Shown: in pieces, positions 49,250 to 61,600 of the stretch
Layout of the letters: each line of letters begins with the position of its first letter
Position numbering within the stretch: the first letter of the stretch is position 1
From: Acanthosoma haemorrhoidale
Lineage: Eukaryota > Arthropoda > Insecta > Hemiptera > Acanthosomatidae
Assembly: GCA_930367205.1 (NCBI GenBank)
Contig: OV884014.1
Coordinates: 78,347,104-78,411,103, forward strand
Direction of reading: 5' to 3'
Length of the DNA: 64,000 nt
The notes under the pieces: model-generated
Seen by the model: only the letters and a program-made list of their open reading frames with translations
What the model was told of the DNA's origin: nothing
Database searches by the model: none
Made by a program: the position numbers and the translations under genes

Positions 49250-51540
49250 GCAAGCCGACGGGTTGTTACCATCGTATAACAAATATTTAATAAAGTCTAT
49301 AACCTCAGATAACGTGTATGAATATATGATTATTACTGATCGGGAATGGGATCATTCGTATTGCTACTGCAGAAGAATGACTGGAAATAGGTGGCCAATA
49401 TAAAAGAGAAGAGTAGAAGTTGGTTCTAATGGGTGAAGAAAGGATTTCAGGAGAAATATAAAGCGGGCTAGATCCTGCTCCGGCCGGACAAGGAAATCAT
49501 AAAATGGAAAGCCTTATCAATAATTGATCCCATTAAAGGAAGTGCTAAGCCTTCTGTATATAATAATGAAGTTAGACCTACAGTCAGTCAGAGTCTAAAA
49601 AGTTCAAGTAACATATGAATTCTTCAAAATATATAAGTATTGGAATGTTCTGAACAAAGAATATAGAATATCAGTCGCTATCACCGATTTCTTGACAAAG
49701 CAACGAAACAGCTTAATGTGTCGTGTATTGAGAATGAATGGTGAAATTGGGCGATAGATAGATGACGTAATTGGATGTAAGAGTTGCATCCAATTAATAA
49801 ATGCATAACATTAGCCATATTCGAGATGCTTGATGGTCGGATAGATTCTACTATAACCGGTCAAAAGCTACTGCTTTTTGCGGTCGCTCTTCTTTCTTAG
49901 AAGAATTTCCTTCCTTCTTGGGAATTGTGGCTTGTGTCTATGAACTCGTACAATATATATTGGAGTAGCTTTTATTTATTTTATTATCATCTTCATGTTG
50001 GGTTCGGAAACTTTTCAGACCACCTGTGTACTACTAACATATGCTGTAATTTCTTTGTACAGTCATTAACATCCAACCAACCCTTCTTATAATTCTTGCT
50101 TAGGAAGACCAATTTTTTTGTCAGGAGTTTTAGAAACGGTATGATTTTAAATTTCAAACTCTCGAATCCTCTTGTTTGTTGCTATTTGCATTTTTAAAAG
50201 TGGATGTGTAATTATTATTCGTGATGACGCCTCAGGAACGTGCCATGCCATTTCAGCCTCGCGCATAGAGCGATACCCTGTATGTGAGACCAGCTTCAAA
50301 TTTATTTGACGATTGGTATGTCTTAAAACGGTGGAGTAAATTTCTAAGTGAATTTTGTGTTTATTTCTAATAGTATTGTTAGTTGGATGCTAATGGAAGA
50401 GTTTCTTGTCATTTTTGTAGCATTTTACATGAACTAATTTTTTAGGAAACTCTAAGGGAATAACTGTGTGTAACATTTATGTAATTAATAATTCCATAAG
50501 CTCTTTGTAATTGATAACTCTATAAGTTGTTAGTAATTTCAGGTTTTACGTTCTACTCAAACATTTGAACTTTAAGGTATCAGAAACCTGAACTTTCATT
50601 TTTTAAGGTTGATTGATGCTAAGTGTCTCGTTGTAAAAACTATTTCAAAAATGAATATACTTAAGGTGGTATTCACAGCAGTTTAGTAGTTCCTCAGCTT
50701 TAAGCTCTATGCAATTATTCACATTTCTGAAAAAGGGTAGCCTAGCCTACAATTTTTTTTTAGTGTTTCCTTTTTAAACGTCCAGAAATTTAATAAAACG
50801 CTCGTACGACTTTCTGTACCCTAGGAGCCCAGATAATGAATATTCTTTGTATTGCGTCACGATCAGAAACTACAAAGACAAAATTGAGTAGCTGGTGTTT
50901 CATCGGGAATGTGATAAAAGTTTGAGATAATTCGTTTTTAGCGCGTGAAGATCATTTCTCTTGACCTTGCAGAAATTACTTATTCATGTTATTTATAGTT
51001 TACTGTTTTCTAAGTAAAAATAAAACTTTTAAAACTGATTGTAAACACAAGAAGTATATTATTTGATGTGGTACCACAATAACCCTGCGTACAGTCCGTG
51101 ACATTTTTACGATATGTACCGTTCCTGGGCCAAGTCTTTAAATCCACTGGCGTCCTTGATCAGGTGGAAAACTCCTTCAGCCAATGTTTCGTTACGAAGC
51201 TCATTACCAACTGTCTGTTAATACTCGTTGTGAACAAAGTAGGCGTTATTTTATTTTGTCTTTTCATTAGTCTTGAAGTAATGCGATGTTAGTACGTAGC
51301 AGTAGTTAGTACGGCCTTCAAGTCCTGAGCATCTCATATCTCTGTCTGGTGTCGTGTTGCATTACTGCCGGATACTGTACATTCAGAGATTCTTAGTTCA
51401 GAATTATAAACTTTGGTAACATTTATTTTGTTTGTGTTTTACGTTCGTTTTCTCTTTTCGAATTCTTCTCAAAAGTTATTAGTGCGAATTCAATGTACTT
51501 CAAAAGACTCTTCGATTTATTCCACTAAATCATCTATTCC
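49250..51540. other. No recognised gene
   Basis: AT-rich, with no supportable feature. Confidence 0.5.
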
Positions 51541-51552
51541 ATCTGTCGGGAG

Positions 51553-51602
51553 CGCCCGCCGGGGGGGAAGGTCTTGTCGATCCAGCCACTGCCCGGCGGG
51601 CG
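51553..51602. repeat. GC-rich perfect inverted repeat (hairpin)
   Basis: The 11-base arms CGCCCGCCGGG (51553-51563) and CCCGGCGGGCG (51592-51602) are perfectly complementary, with a 28-base loop that includes a G-run. It would form a very stable stem in DNA or RNA. No gene is evident around it. Confidence 0.65.
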
Positions 51603-51799
51603 TTAGAAAGAGCTATGAATAAACCTGTGGTCTTTGACCTTTGATGGCTGCCTATAAGGCGGGGAGCTTAATTCGAATTTGTTTATTGATCTGTCTCCAT
51701 AAGATCATAGAAGGTGTGGCCCGACAGTGCACTATGTTCTGGAGATAAGGTACATGCTAGGTTTTATAGGTAGTTTACGTGTTCTTGTAATGACCATCT

Positions 51800-52025
51800 A
51801 TTCACACTTGGCTTCTGAAGGTAGTCGAAAACCTTCCGGATCCCAAAGGCGAGTTTGAAGCGAAAAGTGGCAGACTGGACTTGGGGAGACGCTACTATGT
51901 ACATTTTGTAGGCCCCCATAGACGGTCGTCTGCATGGAAGGGTATATCCCGTCCCAGGATATGCTAGTTTTAGCGAAACGAAGCCAGAGAATCCCACTAG
52001 GAAGGTGTGGGGTCTGCCAAAGCTG
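51800..52025 (-). repeat. Dispersed repeat R1, second copy
   Basis: The reverse complement of the 10265-10470 repeat, sharing GTCCAGTCTGCC and TTTGGGATCCGGAAG and more loosely similar upstream sequence. It is probably a transposable-element fragment of unknown class. Confidence 0.55.
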
Positions 52026-52454
52026 GGTTAAAGATAGCAAGGATAGGAAAGAGATAATTAAATATAAAAACCGTGGTTCGGTCGGAGCAACAAGCGCCAG
52101 TGCAGAAAGAGAGTTTTCACTTTATTTGTCTTATTCCTACTGTCTGAAAAAGCTCAGAATGTTTGCCTTACATAGGCAGGTCAGAGTCCGGGCTATGCCA
52201 GTGAGTTCCAGCCGAGTCGGGAACGTGAACTAGTACCCCTCTCTAAACTGACACTGTGAAGATTTATTAATAAAATATGGAAACGTAGGTGTGTGTGTCC
52301 TGGACCTAGAAGAGGGAAACTTCTATATATTCGTGGTAAAGTAGTGGACATTTTTATAATTTTTTTTTTTAAATGTTTATTTTAATCATCCCATGAGTAC
52401 TAGTTACTTTTGGGGACGACGTTATTATTAAATTTTGGTAAAAGCCAGTCTCAG

Positions 52455-52740
52455 GACAATTTTCTCAGTTTTCAAACAATTTTATTAAGATAAAATTACA
52501 ATCTGCCTTTTATTAGGCAATGAGTAATTGAGATAAATGTCATCATTCATACTATATTTACAATTCATCATTCACTCGCTCATTCATACAATATTTACAA
52601 ACAGCCCAGAGGCCCCCCAAGTCCACAAGGGTCACCTCCCTCGCATGCGAAGGAGGAAGCGGAGTCTTGGGGAGTCCCCCACGCTCCTATGTCAGCCGCG
52701 TCACTGGATAAGCCAGCGGAGGCTGACTAAGGACAATTTA
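52455..52740 (-). mobile_element. LINE family L-B 3' UTR fragment
   Basis: It matches 15425-15660 closely (CAATTCATCATTCACTCGCT and TCATTCATACAATATTTACA occur in both) and carries a short extra segment (GGGTCACCTCCCTCG) absent from the 15.4 kb copy. Only the 3' UTR is present; the ORF2 end is missing. Confidence 0.8.
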
Positions 52741-53329
52741 GCGCGATTTCGTGGAATGGAATTCCTCTTGCTTTGTCCCTTCGAGTCGTTCTTGTAGTCA
52801 GTCAGGTTGCAGTGATAAGCGGTTAGATGGTGCATTGTAGCTGACTTCACAGGTCGGTGGGTCGAGGTTGAGAAGAATGTACATATGAGTCAACCTTTTA
52901 TGTTCTATTATCAAACGATTTATTACAAGAGACTACTGCTTTGGCGTCATTCCATTCGCTCACCCCCATGCTCTGCTTTATGGCTATTAAGTGACTGTTG
53001 ACTGGGTGTTGGCAAGTTGTGTTCCATTGCCTCGCAACTGCGTTCTCTACTTCTTCTGTTAACTGTCCCGATCCTACCAGAACATCTTTTCTTTTGATGT
53101 TAATTATTAGTAGTGTATCTACTCCTTTTTTGTTTTGCTTGATTCTTTATTATCTGAAAAGTTATCACTTTATTCATAGGGATAATTGATATACATCTAT
53201 GCGTATGTCGTAGCAGAAAGAGTTTTTTCTTAGTCTGCCTTGGACGGACAACCCGCCGAAAATGTAATTAAAACCAAATTGTGCAGATGGGATAAGGCCC
53301 GTGGATTGTAAGGTCAATCTCGATAATGG

Positions 53330-53400
53330 ATGGTCGGATCCTACCTGGCTTAGGAGATTGGAAGCTTTCAGGGCGAGATTTCCCTTTTGAATCCGACCAT
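53330..53400. repeat. Short inverted repeat
   Basis: Perfect 10-base arms ATGGTCGGAT (53330-53339) and ATCCGACCAT (53391-53400) enclose 51 bases in a GC-richer block. This could be a small non-autonomous element or simply a hairpin. No target duplication is obvious. Confidence 0.45.
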
Positions 53401-54478
53401 TATGTAAGGTGGCGCCCGCCGTCAATCGATTAGACCTCCCGATAACCCCCCTCCTGTCTTTTTATTGTTTTTACTTCTTCTCATTTCTATGTTCGACCTG
53501 CAAAATTCTTCTTTTATATGGAAGGGAACGTATTCATAATTAGTAGTAGGAGTGACGATTTTAGCATAATACCTGATAAAATATAGGTAACTTGTGACTA
53601 AGTCGTTGTTGGAAATTTACTTGACTTGAATATATTTGCTTCTTGTGATAAAATTTAACCAGAAACTGCGACCGGTCCAAGTTTGTAAAAGTGGTTACTT
53701 GCGGCAGCTTATTGATCAACGATTTCTTTGAATCATATTTATTTGTTGTGGCGTGTAATCCCTGGTGGAAATCGCAATAATTGTGATTAAGGTGCATGGA
53801 ATCCCCCAAGGGATCAACTGTGGCCTAGACTAATAGATTCAAAAATTGAAGTTCCGTGATTTCAAATCTCAAATCTAGTTTGTGGACTTATTACATAGGA
53901 ATAATTCGTAGGCATTTGCTGTTTCGCTTTTGCATATACATTGATGAAGCTTCAATTAGTGGCGACGTATAGCTCAATTATAAATTAATGCTCTATTGGG
54001 TAGAGTTATTATCTTTTTTTAAAGTCATTTATTTATATTGTAATGGATGTTATGAATAGAGACGTTGGGCTCGTTGACGTGTGGTATTTTTAGTTAGTGA
54101 AGGCCGGGACTATGAACTAGGATTCAGCCTTCAGATTATTATTCATCGTTATCGTTGATAAACGTCTTGAGTATCTGCCGATGAATAAGTGTTTAACCTG
54201 TTACTCATCGTCGATGCAGATATCGATAATGTCTCAAATATGTGTACTTGTCTTATCAGTTCACTAATTGCCGATGGCAAAATTTGAGACGCCTACAGTA
54301 AGCCACAGTTTGTTTCCTTCTTGGCCTACGGTACAGAAATAAGATCCTTATACTGCCTTCCTTAATAATAGAACCCTTTGTTGAAGACAGCTAGCCAATC
54401 AATTAGCTCATTGGGGCCCCATTGCCTTTCTCGTGAGTCAGCCTTGTACAAGTCAGTTTAGTCTAGATCTGAGTAATG

Positions 54479-54541
54479 TTTTTTTTTTCTTTCATAGCCC
54501 CTTTAAATTTACAGATAATTATAGATCCTCAGGCGAATCTA
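54479..54541 (-). repeat. Short retroelement 3' end, copy 2 of repeat R2
   Basis: It is identical to 40656-40718 except for one base (A for G right after the CTTTC). On the minus strand it ends with a poly(A) of ten. Confidence 0.65.
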
Positions 54542-54689
54542 TTTACAAATTATTTTTTTATTTCCTGTAGCATCGCTACATTATATACAGGTTTTGTTAT
54601 TTTATAAAAATTATATAACGAATAATCAAGTTTAATGATACACATTATACGTGACTGAACTAAACTGACTAATAAAGGTGATGGGGCTC

Positions 54690-55080
54690 ACCTTTTTGAT
54701 CAAACTTAAAACTAACTTTGATACTAATTTTTCCCCGACATTCTGTTACCATCGACGCGGGAGGGGTGGTGGGGCCATAGTGTTAAACACTGGGTTGGTT
54801 AGGTGCTGCGACGAGTCAAAAAACTTGATGTGTCTCCGGCGGATGAACTCACCCACCGACGGCACACCAAGCAACGGGTGCAGGTCAGCGTTCTTTAACC
54901 TCTCGAGAGAGGTATGTCGGACCACTTTTCGCATGATGCCATTCTGGAAATGTTGGAGACATTTGGCTGTATTGTCAGTCAAGTGGGTAAATAGCGGGGC
55001 ACCGTACAGCAGAGCTGGCCGGAGGACACATTTATATATCAGCAGTTTGAGACGAAGCGACAGGTTGGGTGATTTTAGCT
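54690..55080 (-). mobile_element. LINE family L-A C-terminal fragment
   Basis: Minus-strand translation of 54982-54746 and the segment upstream of it corresponds to the C-terminal part of the LINE at 12150-13680 (IKFFDSSQHLTNPVF here, IKFFDSIKHCQNPLF there, both followed by a proline-rich PPPLP). The reverse-transcriptase core is missing. It is a 5'-truncated fragment. Confidence 0.75.
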
Positions 55081-55089
55081 AGTGCGATA

Positions 55090-58000
55090 GCCGGTAAGAC
55101 CTGTGTCGTACTTTTATTACTTTTTATTACTAAAATGAGTAGAGAAATGGAGATGCCTATCCATTTTCATACCCAGATAGTGCATTGAGAAAGCTGGTGA
55201 GTTCTCTTGCCCTCCTATACTATATGATTTTGGCAATGCCTGTTCTATTCTACGTTTTTATATAACGAATCCTCCGTCCTAGTAAGTATTTTTGTTACGT
55301 AGTACCTTGAGAATACGGAATGAACTTCGTCTAGCACAACCCATTGGAGAGAGACCGTCTTCTGAATCTCCATAGCAGTAAACAGAACTCTTAAATACTA
55401 TTGGACTTTTGAATTGTGAAACCACCTGAATAAAGGAGTGTGGGTGGTGAAGGTGGAAGTTACGAGGCAGTAACTCGTGTAGTTCTGAACAAAAAAAAAA
55501 GTTTAGTATGCCGTACTCAGAGCCACCTATCAACTACGGCTGCAACCTCGGTCGGCCTTACTTCTACTTTTGGCCTTGCGCTTATTTTTTGATCTAATAA
55601 GAATATTTTTACTTTTAAACTATAAATGATAAATTACAAGTTCTGTAATAAAACCAGTTGGGCAAAAAATAGGTGTTAGTTTGTGATATCACCTTTTCAT
55701 TCTGTACCTTCATTAATGTTTAATCAGTTACTCCGTTAGTTAAGTTTCTTACTTTTGCTAAGGGTTTGTTTGTTACCAAGGGATTTTAGTCCCGGAAATA
55801 GGGAAGTATGAATATATTTGAAACTGCAGTGAAGTTGGCTAATATGAATGATTACACTATATCAAAAGTCGAAATAGTTAGCGATAAGTAACACGTGTTG
55901 AGATAGCGTGTCAGAGGTGAGTTTCCCTGCCCTCCATCATATCTACGCCCACTGCATTGCCTTCAGGCTAGTAACTGATCAACATTTTACATCCAGCTGT
56001 TATTAAACAATTTGATACCTTGTCTTTGAGTGCGTTGTAGCTTGACGATTATTTGATGAAGACTAGTTATTTACAGCTGCGTACTTCTCAGAGACATCTG
56101 GCAATAATCAGCTGTTCTTGGCTGTACCAAATCCGTTATTCAATGTTGTGAAAACATGAGTGCGTCATTACCCGATTGAACAGACAAACAGAGGAACATT
56201 TGTGTCTGTATATTTGAGCATAGGGTATTAATATGTATGTTGCATCAGTTCTGGAGGAAGGGACCTTTATACGATTTTGTTTGGAAATTCCCAGCTGCAG
56301 TTGAGCGTTGTTCAGGCCCTCGAAGTAGGAACCCTGTCTGAGGGTAATGCTATTTTCTGCCTTCTTGATTTCTCCTGCGATCTAAGAATAGATCGATTCA
56401 GTATTAACAATCGAGAATGGGTTATTGAACTGACCATCTTCTTGAATCAGTTAATACTCACCGAATGATACATTTTAAATAATGAATATTATTGATTACG
56501 TTTTTTTTTTTTATTTCTCCTCCCCGAAGACAAAGGACTAAGGAAAAGGGTGCTAATAAAAATTAGAGAGACAGGTTTTTGTCTCTTTTACCCAATATTT
56601 TAATTATTTTTGCGATGAGTTATTATTACTAGTGTTTTAAAAATAATTCATAATTTTTTACGAAATTCCGTGGCATTTAAAAATCATGTTCGTGTGTTTT
56701 TGCTCAACTGTCTTATCTTAATGCGCAATAATCTCTGATTAATAATGGTATTTGAATCTTTAGAAGGTCATTTTTCGGAAGTGAGCTCTCTCTACCTAAT
56801 CCATCTTGTTCAACCTCTTTGACCGAATAACTCACTATGAAATTACTTATAGTTTTATTTCTGTGTCAAGGCAAGCATATTTTAGCGATTCATACTGCAA
56901 GGTTACTCAGCGCAATTTGTGCTCATTGTACCGCACCGTATGTTTCTAATACGATATCCGTTTTTGTAAAATGTTTATTTGAAACAAAACCATTATTTAT
57001 GTAACACTTCGTTATACATAAGTGACCATTTCTGACGTGTGGTTTGGGAAATATTTTAGAACAAGCTGTGTGTTTTTATACAACAAATCGTTAGGAAAGG
57101 TTATTCACGACAAAAAAAAGTCGTCTAAGAGTTAATGTACATTTGAAAAAAATTAATTTATTGAAAAACAAAAAAAAAATTTAACGAGAATCACTTCGAT
57201 TTTGTGTTAATTTGTAATTGCGCTTAAGGTCGAAATTTAGTGATTGACATGATAGCTACATTGTTTTATAACTTCCTCACTTCTCTTTCACTGGCTATAA
57301 AAATAAATATACACAATGACCACCAATTACTAGAGAAAAGGGGATTTTAGAGCAAAATAGTATATGTAGTGATTAATATATTTAATCAGGGAAGCATTAC
57401 TGATCAAGGATATTTTGGATGGTATCCTAAAATTTTTGGGATTTGGAACAAATTTTCACTACCTGTATTCGATAACTGATTCCATAGTTTGATGATAATG
57501 ATTTTTTTTTTTTTTATTTAAATCCCCTTGTCAAATGTTACCTAGAAGAGAAATAACACTTGACAAGAATATATTATAGAATACATTTCTCTCCTTTATA
57601 TTAAATTGTTGTTATTTCTGAGCAATAATTAAAAATTTGTCATTCAATATACAAGGATTCACTCCTAGATTTGATTCTGTCTTTAAAGACCAGTTAAATT
57701 TAACAATCCTCTTTTCTGGGAAATAGTAGGTGGTTCCCCCAAATCCCTATAAAGTCCCTGCATTCAGCTCTTTTCAACAAAAAAAAAAACAATATTCCCA
57801 GAAAAAAAAAAGTGCCAAAATCGAACTACTAATGAATGTGACAAGTTAGTTTCAGCATTTGGCATGATCTCGCCATAACAGGTCTTTTATCGAAGCTGGA
57901 TAGTAAAACATAAAATAATTGGCTTAATATCTATAAAACACCAGCAATTTAATTTATTTTTTCAAGTCGTCCACACGAAGTGGAGTTGTAATTAAACGGC

Positions 58001-58500
58001 TAACAATAACGAAAAAGTCAAATATGTAGAGTAATTACTTTCCCTTAAACCAAACAGCTCAAAATATTTGAAGTGGGGGTGGTGGCAATATTCAAACCCG
58101 ATTTTTAAAAATATTCAAGCTCGCTTCTAAAAAGGATTAGGGGGCACGACTTTTTCGCTTGTGAAGCCCAATATAACAAGTCATGCCGAACATATAAATT
58201 AAGAGGATAAGTAAATGGGGGTCAGAAACCAATGACGTTCAAATTTCACTCGAAGCTCTGCAACCTTTGAAAAAAGTCCAAGAGGTGTTACAGAAGCACT
58301 TCATCACATACTGGGCAATATTAAAACCCACACATTAAGTAGAAGTGTACAGAAGTAATTTTGAAAGGAAACTATTTTTCCTAATAGCAATTAAAGGGGA
58401 GAAAAACTTAACGTTAAAATTCAAAATGATGATTTTTCAAATACCAACATTGGTTTTACTTCTCTCGGAACATTTCAATCGAAGTTAGTTTATAGTTAAA
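55090..58500. other. No recognised gene
   Basis: AT-rich with homopolymer runs. Nothing supportable was seen. Confidence 0.5.
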
Positions 58501-58514
58501 ATATTGTCCTACAG

Positions 58515-58688
58515 TCAGTAATAATAAAAGCTTACGGACTAGGAAGTATGGCTGTCGCTGAAAAATCAAGTCAAGCTATTAGAGAAAACATACAAACTAT
58601 TTATGAAGAAATGACCAATAACGGTAGAGAAACATCCTTAATATTTAAAATAGACCAAGTAGTCCCACCAGCCTTACAAATTTCTTAA
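58515..58688 (+). CDS. Possible orphan terminal exon, unknown protein
   Basis: An open frame follows a CTACAG acceptor-like site and ends at TAA 58686-58688. The ATG at 58548 opens a 46-residue tail (MAVAEKSSQAIRENIQTIYE, ending PALQIS). The composition is balanced and soluble, unlike the hydrophobic chance ORFs nearby, which is why I list it. I do not recognise a family. No upstream exon or poly(A) signal is convincing, so this may be an exon scrap, part of a transposon, or chance. Confidence 0.2.
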   Translation, partial: SVIIKAYGLGSMAVAEKSSQAIRENIQTIYEEMTNNGRETSLIFKIDQVVPPALQIS

Positions 58689-58699
58689 ATGTTTTATTT

Positions 58700-61600
58700 A
58701 ATAGAGCTGCATGACAATTTAACTCTGTAATAACTAAAGTAAATTGAATACATAGATAGATATCTTGTATTTGAATAGTTTTACAATTTAACAGTGTTTT
58801 GGTCAATTTACATAACATCTGTAACTAGCTTACTGATTTTTATAGGTTGTTAAATTGTATCAACTTTCAGGAAATAAATCATACTGTCTTTTTTAAAACG
58901 TAAATGAGTTAATTTATTTAAATTAAATACAATTTTCAGTTACCTGATCATTAAGCACAAATCAGATGTCAATTATAGAGTAAACAAACCTGAAGCTAAT
59001 TGTCCAATCAAAAAGTGTCAACAGCTTTTGTTTGTCAATGTTATCCAATATTTCGACATAGCGCAGTCGATTATTACGGGAACATTAATATTCAGGTAAT
59101 TATATAAATTTAGTTAGGGTTTGGTAATTGTTGTTATTGTTATTGTTGGCCGTTTAATTATAACTGCACTTGCATTTTCAACTTTCGTACGAACGACTTG
59201 AAAAAAATTTATTGATTAAGCCTATTACTTTTATAATTCTCTGACTATCCAGATTTGATAAAATGCCAATTATGGCGAGATGAAGCCAAATGCTGAATGA
59301 CAGTGACCTAAAAACTAACTCGTGCCATTCGTTAATCCCGTCATCTTTACATTAGCTTTTTTTTTAATTAGTAGTTGAAAGGAGCAAAACATTGTTTTAT
59401 GAAGAATTTTATAGAGATGTGGGGGGGGGGTCAGAGACTAACCCTGTGTTTTAACCGACTCGGAGACTTTTTAAAAATTAGTGTACTAAAAAAAGGACAT
59501 GGTAGCAGAATTCTTCGTAGGTCTGACTGTATGAGCGTTTCTGTGCTACAACTATAGGCAAAAAGTGTGAGTTATTTATAATTTGCCATATTTTTCTAGC
59601 CTAGGATCTCTGGGTTTATAGAAAATAAAATTTACTCTCACAGGTGAGAATCAAACCCGCGACGAAGCGGCCGTAGTTCACACTGCCTTCCACGAACGGA
59701 GAAATTTGTACCGGTACTTGGTCATCTAGGAAAGGTTAAACATACCTTTCAATCAGTATTACTAAATTGACGGATCAATGTGCTCTTAAGTTATGAGTAA
59801 TATTTAGTAATCTCGTTCTCCAATGACTAACGATTGCTCACTACGCACGAGCCAACTCCGTTATTTCTTCCCCCTCCCCCCCCCTACTTTTGAGGATGTC
59901 AACCATAGTATCTTTGAAAAATTTTAAATTGTTTGCGATTCTCTTAATAGGCTTAAAACACTATATTTTATTTGTGTACCTCATTATTTATGGCCTATCG
60001 TTATTCAGGTCTGCGAGTAAATTTATTGCCGCCGTGCTGAGTATTTATTCTCTTGTCGCTTTTACACCGTTCTTCCGCAGTCTAAACTTTTTTCTCGACT
60101 CCATCTATACTTCACTGCTGGAGCAAACTGCGCCTTAATGCACAGAGGATTCCTACATGTTCTGAAACTTTCAGCTTACTTGCAGTTTGGGGAAGTTTCA
60201 CTGTAATGAATTGATAATCTAGTAATGTCTTGAATCTTATTCTTTCACTTCACCCATGTTGCCATGGAGTTGTTCGTCACTCCAGACTGGTGTATTAGCG
60301 TAGTGGTGAAGGTCACATTATCCCGAAGTTGTTAAAACAAAATTTATGACAAGATGTAGAAAACCATTTACAGTTGGAGAACATCGGATCAAGACAGCAA
60401 TTTGGTCGTAAAATCAGGAAACTTGTGCGAATAGATTTTTTATCTTGTACATTATATGTGGGTGTGGCAGCCTGGACCAATAAGCAGAGCCGGATATGCT
60501 AGAATACACTACTATCGTCATCTCGCGGCCACACCCTCAAACTACGATGGTCTGTTGGAAGGGCCCAAGGGAGTCTGATTAGAACACTCATGGCGTACGG
60601 ACTGTCCTCGAGGGAGCTTGCTATCCTACGCTACTGTTTATAGTTCATTAAATAGTTATCTAAATCATTCCAAACAGTGTTTCTATTATGAATCCTGACC
60701 CCATTCTCCCAGAAATATATATACAAAATGTCCATTGTGGTTGACACGGATTATAGAACCGAGTGAGCGCAAAAGCGACAACAATGCCCCAGGTACCCCC
60801 GAGGCCGACCGGTGGCACAGGCGGCACCCCAGCCCCACCTTCCAGGTAGGCATACCAATATTCGAGACATCAGAACAGTCCACTGTTTACTGTTTACATA
60901 GTTGATGTGAATGTTCATGGAAAACCCCTAATCCCCCCAATCTTCGGAGCCAAACGTGCTCTGTGAGGTGCCACCCAAAGCCCCAAGTGACGGCCCCCGA
61001 GAATCCAAGGATACAGACCCAGCACTATCCCGGGTTCACCTCAGTTTAATTTATTGTACATTTAAAACAGACCTTTTAAAATGGTTTACAGTCTGACGTC
61101 ACTGGGTAGTTTTCTCTATCTTTGTTGTTCCACTTTAAAATAGTCGGGCAAAGAAGTAAATTCTAGGCGATCTAGCTAGGAGGCCTCTTTCTCCTAAGGA
61201 AAACATCGCAGAACAGATAACCGAATCGATTGTTAAAATTAAATAGGCACTTTTTATATAGAGAGCAGTGGATTATGGCTGCCACTCCTACATGGCCGCA
61301 ATTACCCTTAATGCCATCCTTCAATTTTATAATGGAGCCACTCTCCGTCCGTTCGGAACAGTTGGCCACTAGTGACACTAACATCTGCTTCTTCTCAATG
61401 TTAGTCACACTTGTAGCTTCTATGGTCATTTCCCCTCTTGTCATAGCATATGTTCATATCTAGGTTATGATCATCAATGCTAATATTATATATATAATGC
61501 TAAAAGTAGAAGCAAGCCCCTTCTAGTGTATACCTGCCTCATGACTTCATGGAAGTCACTGGGGTTTCTTGTTATTTTTTAAGTAAGCGACCGCATCCCT

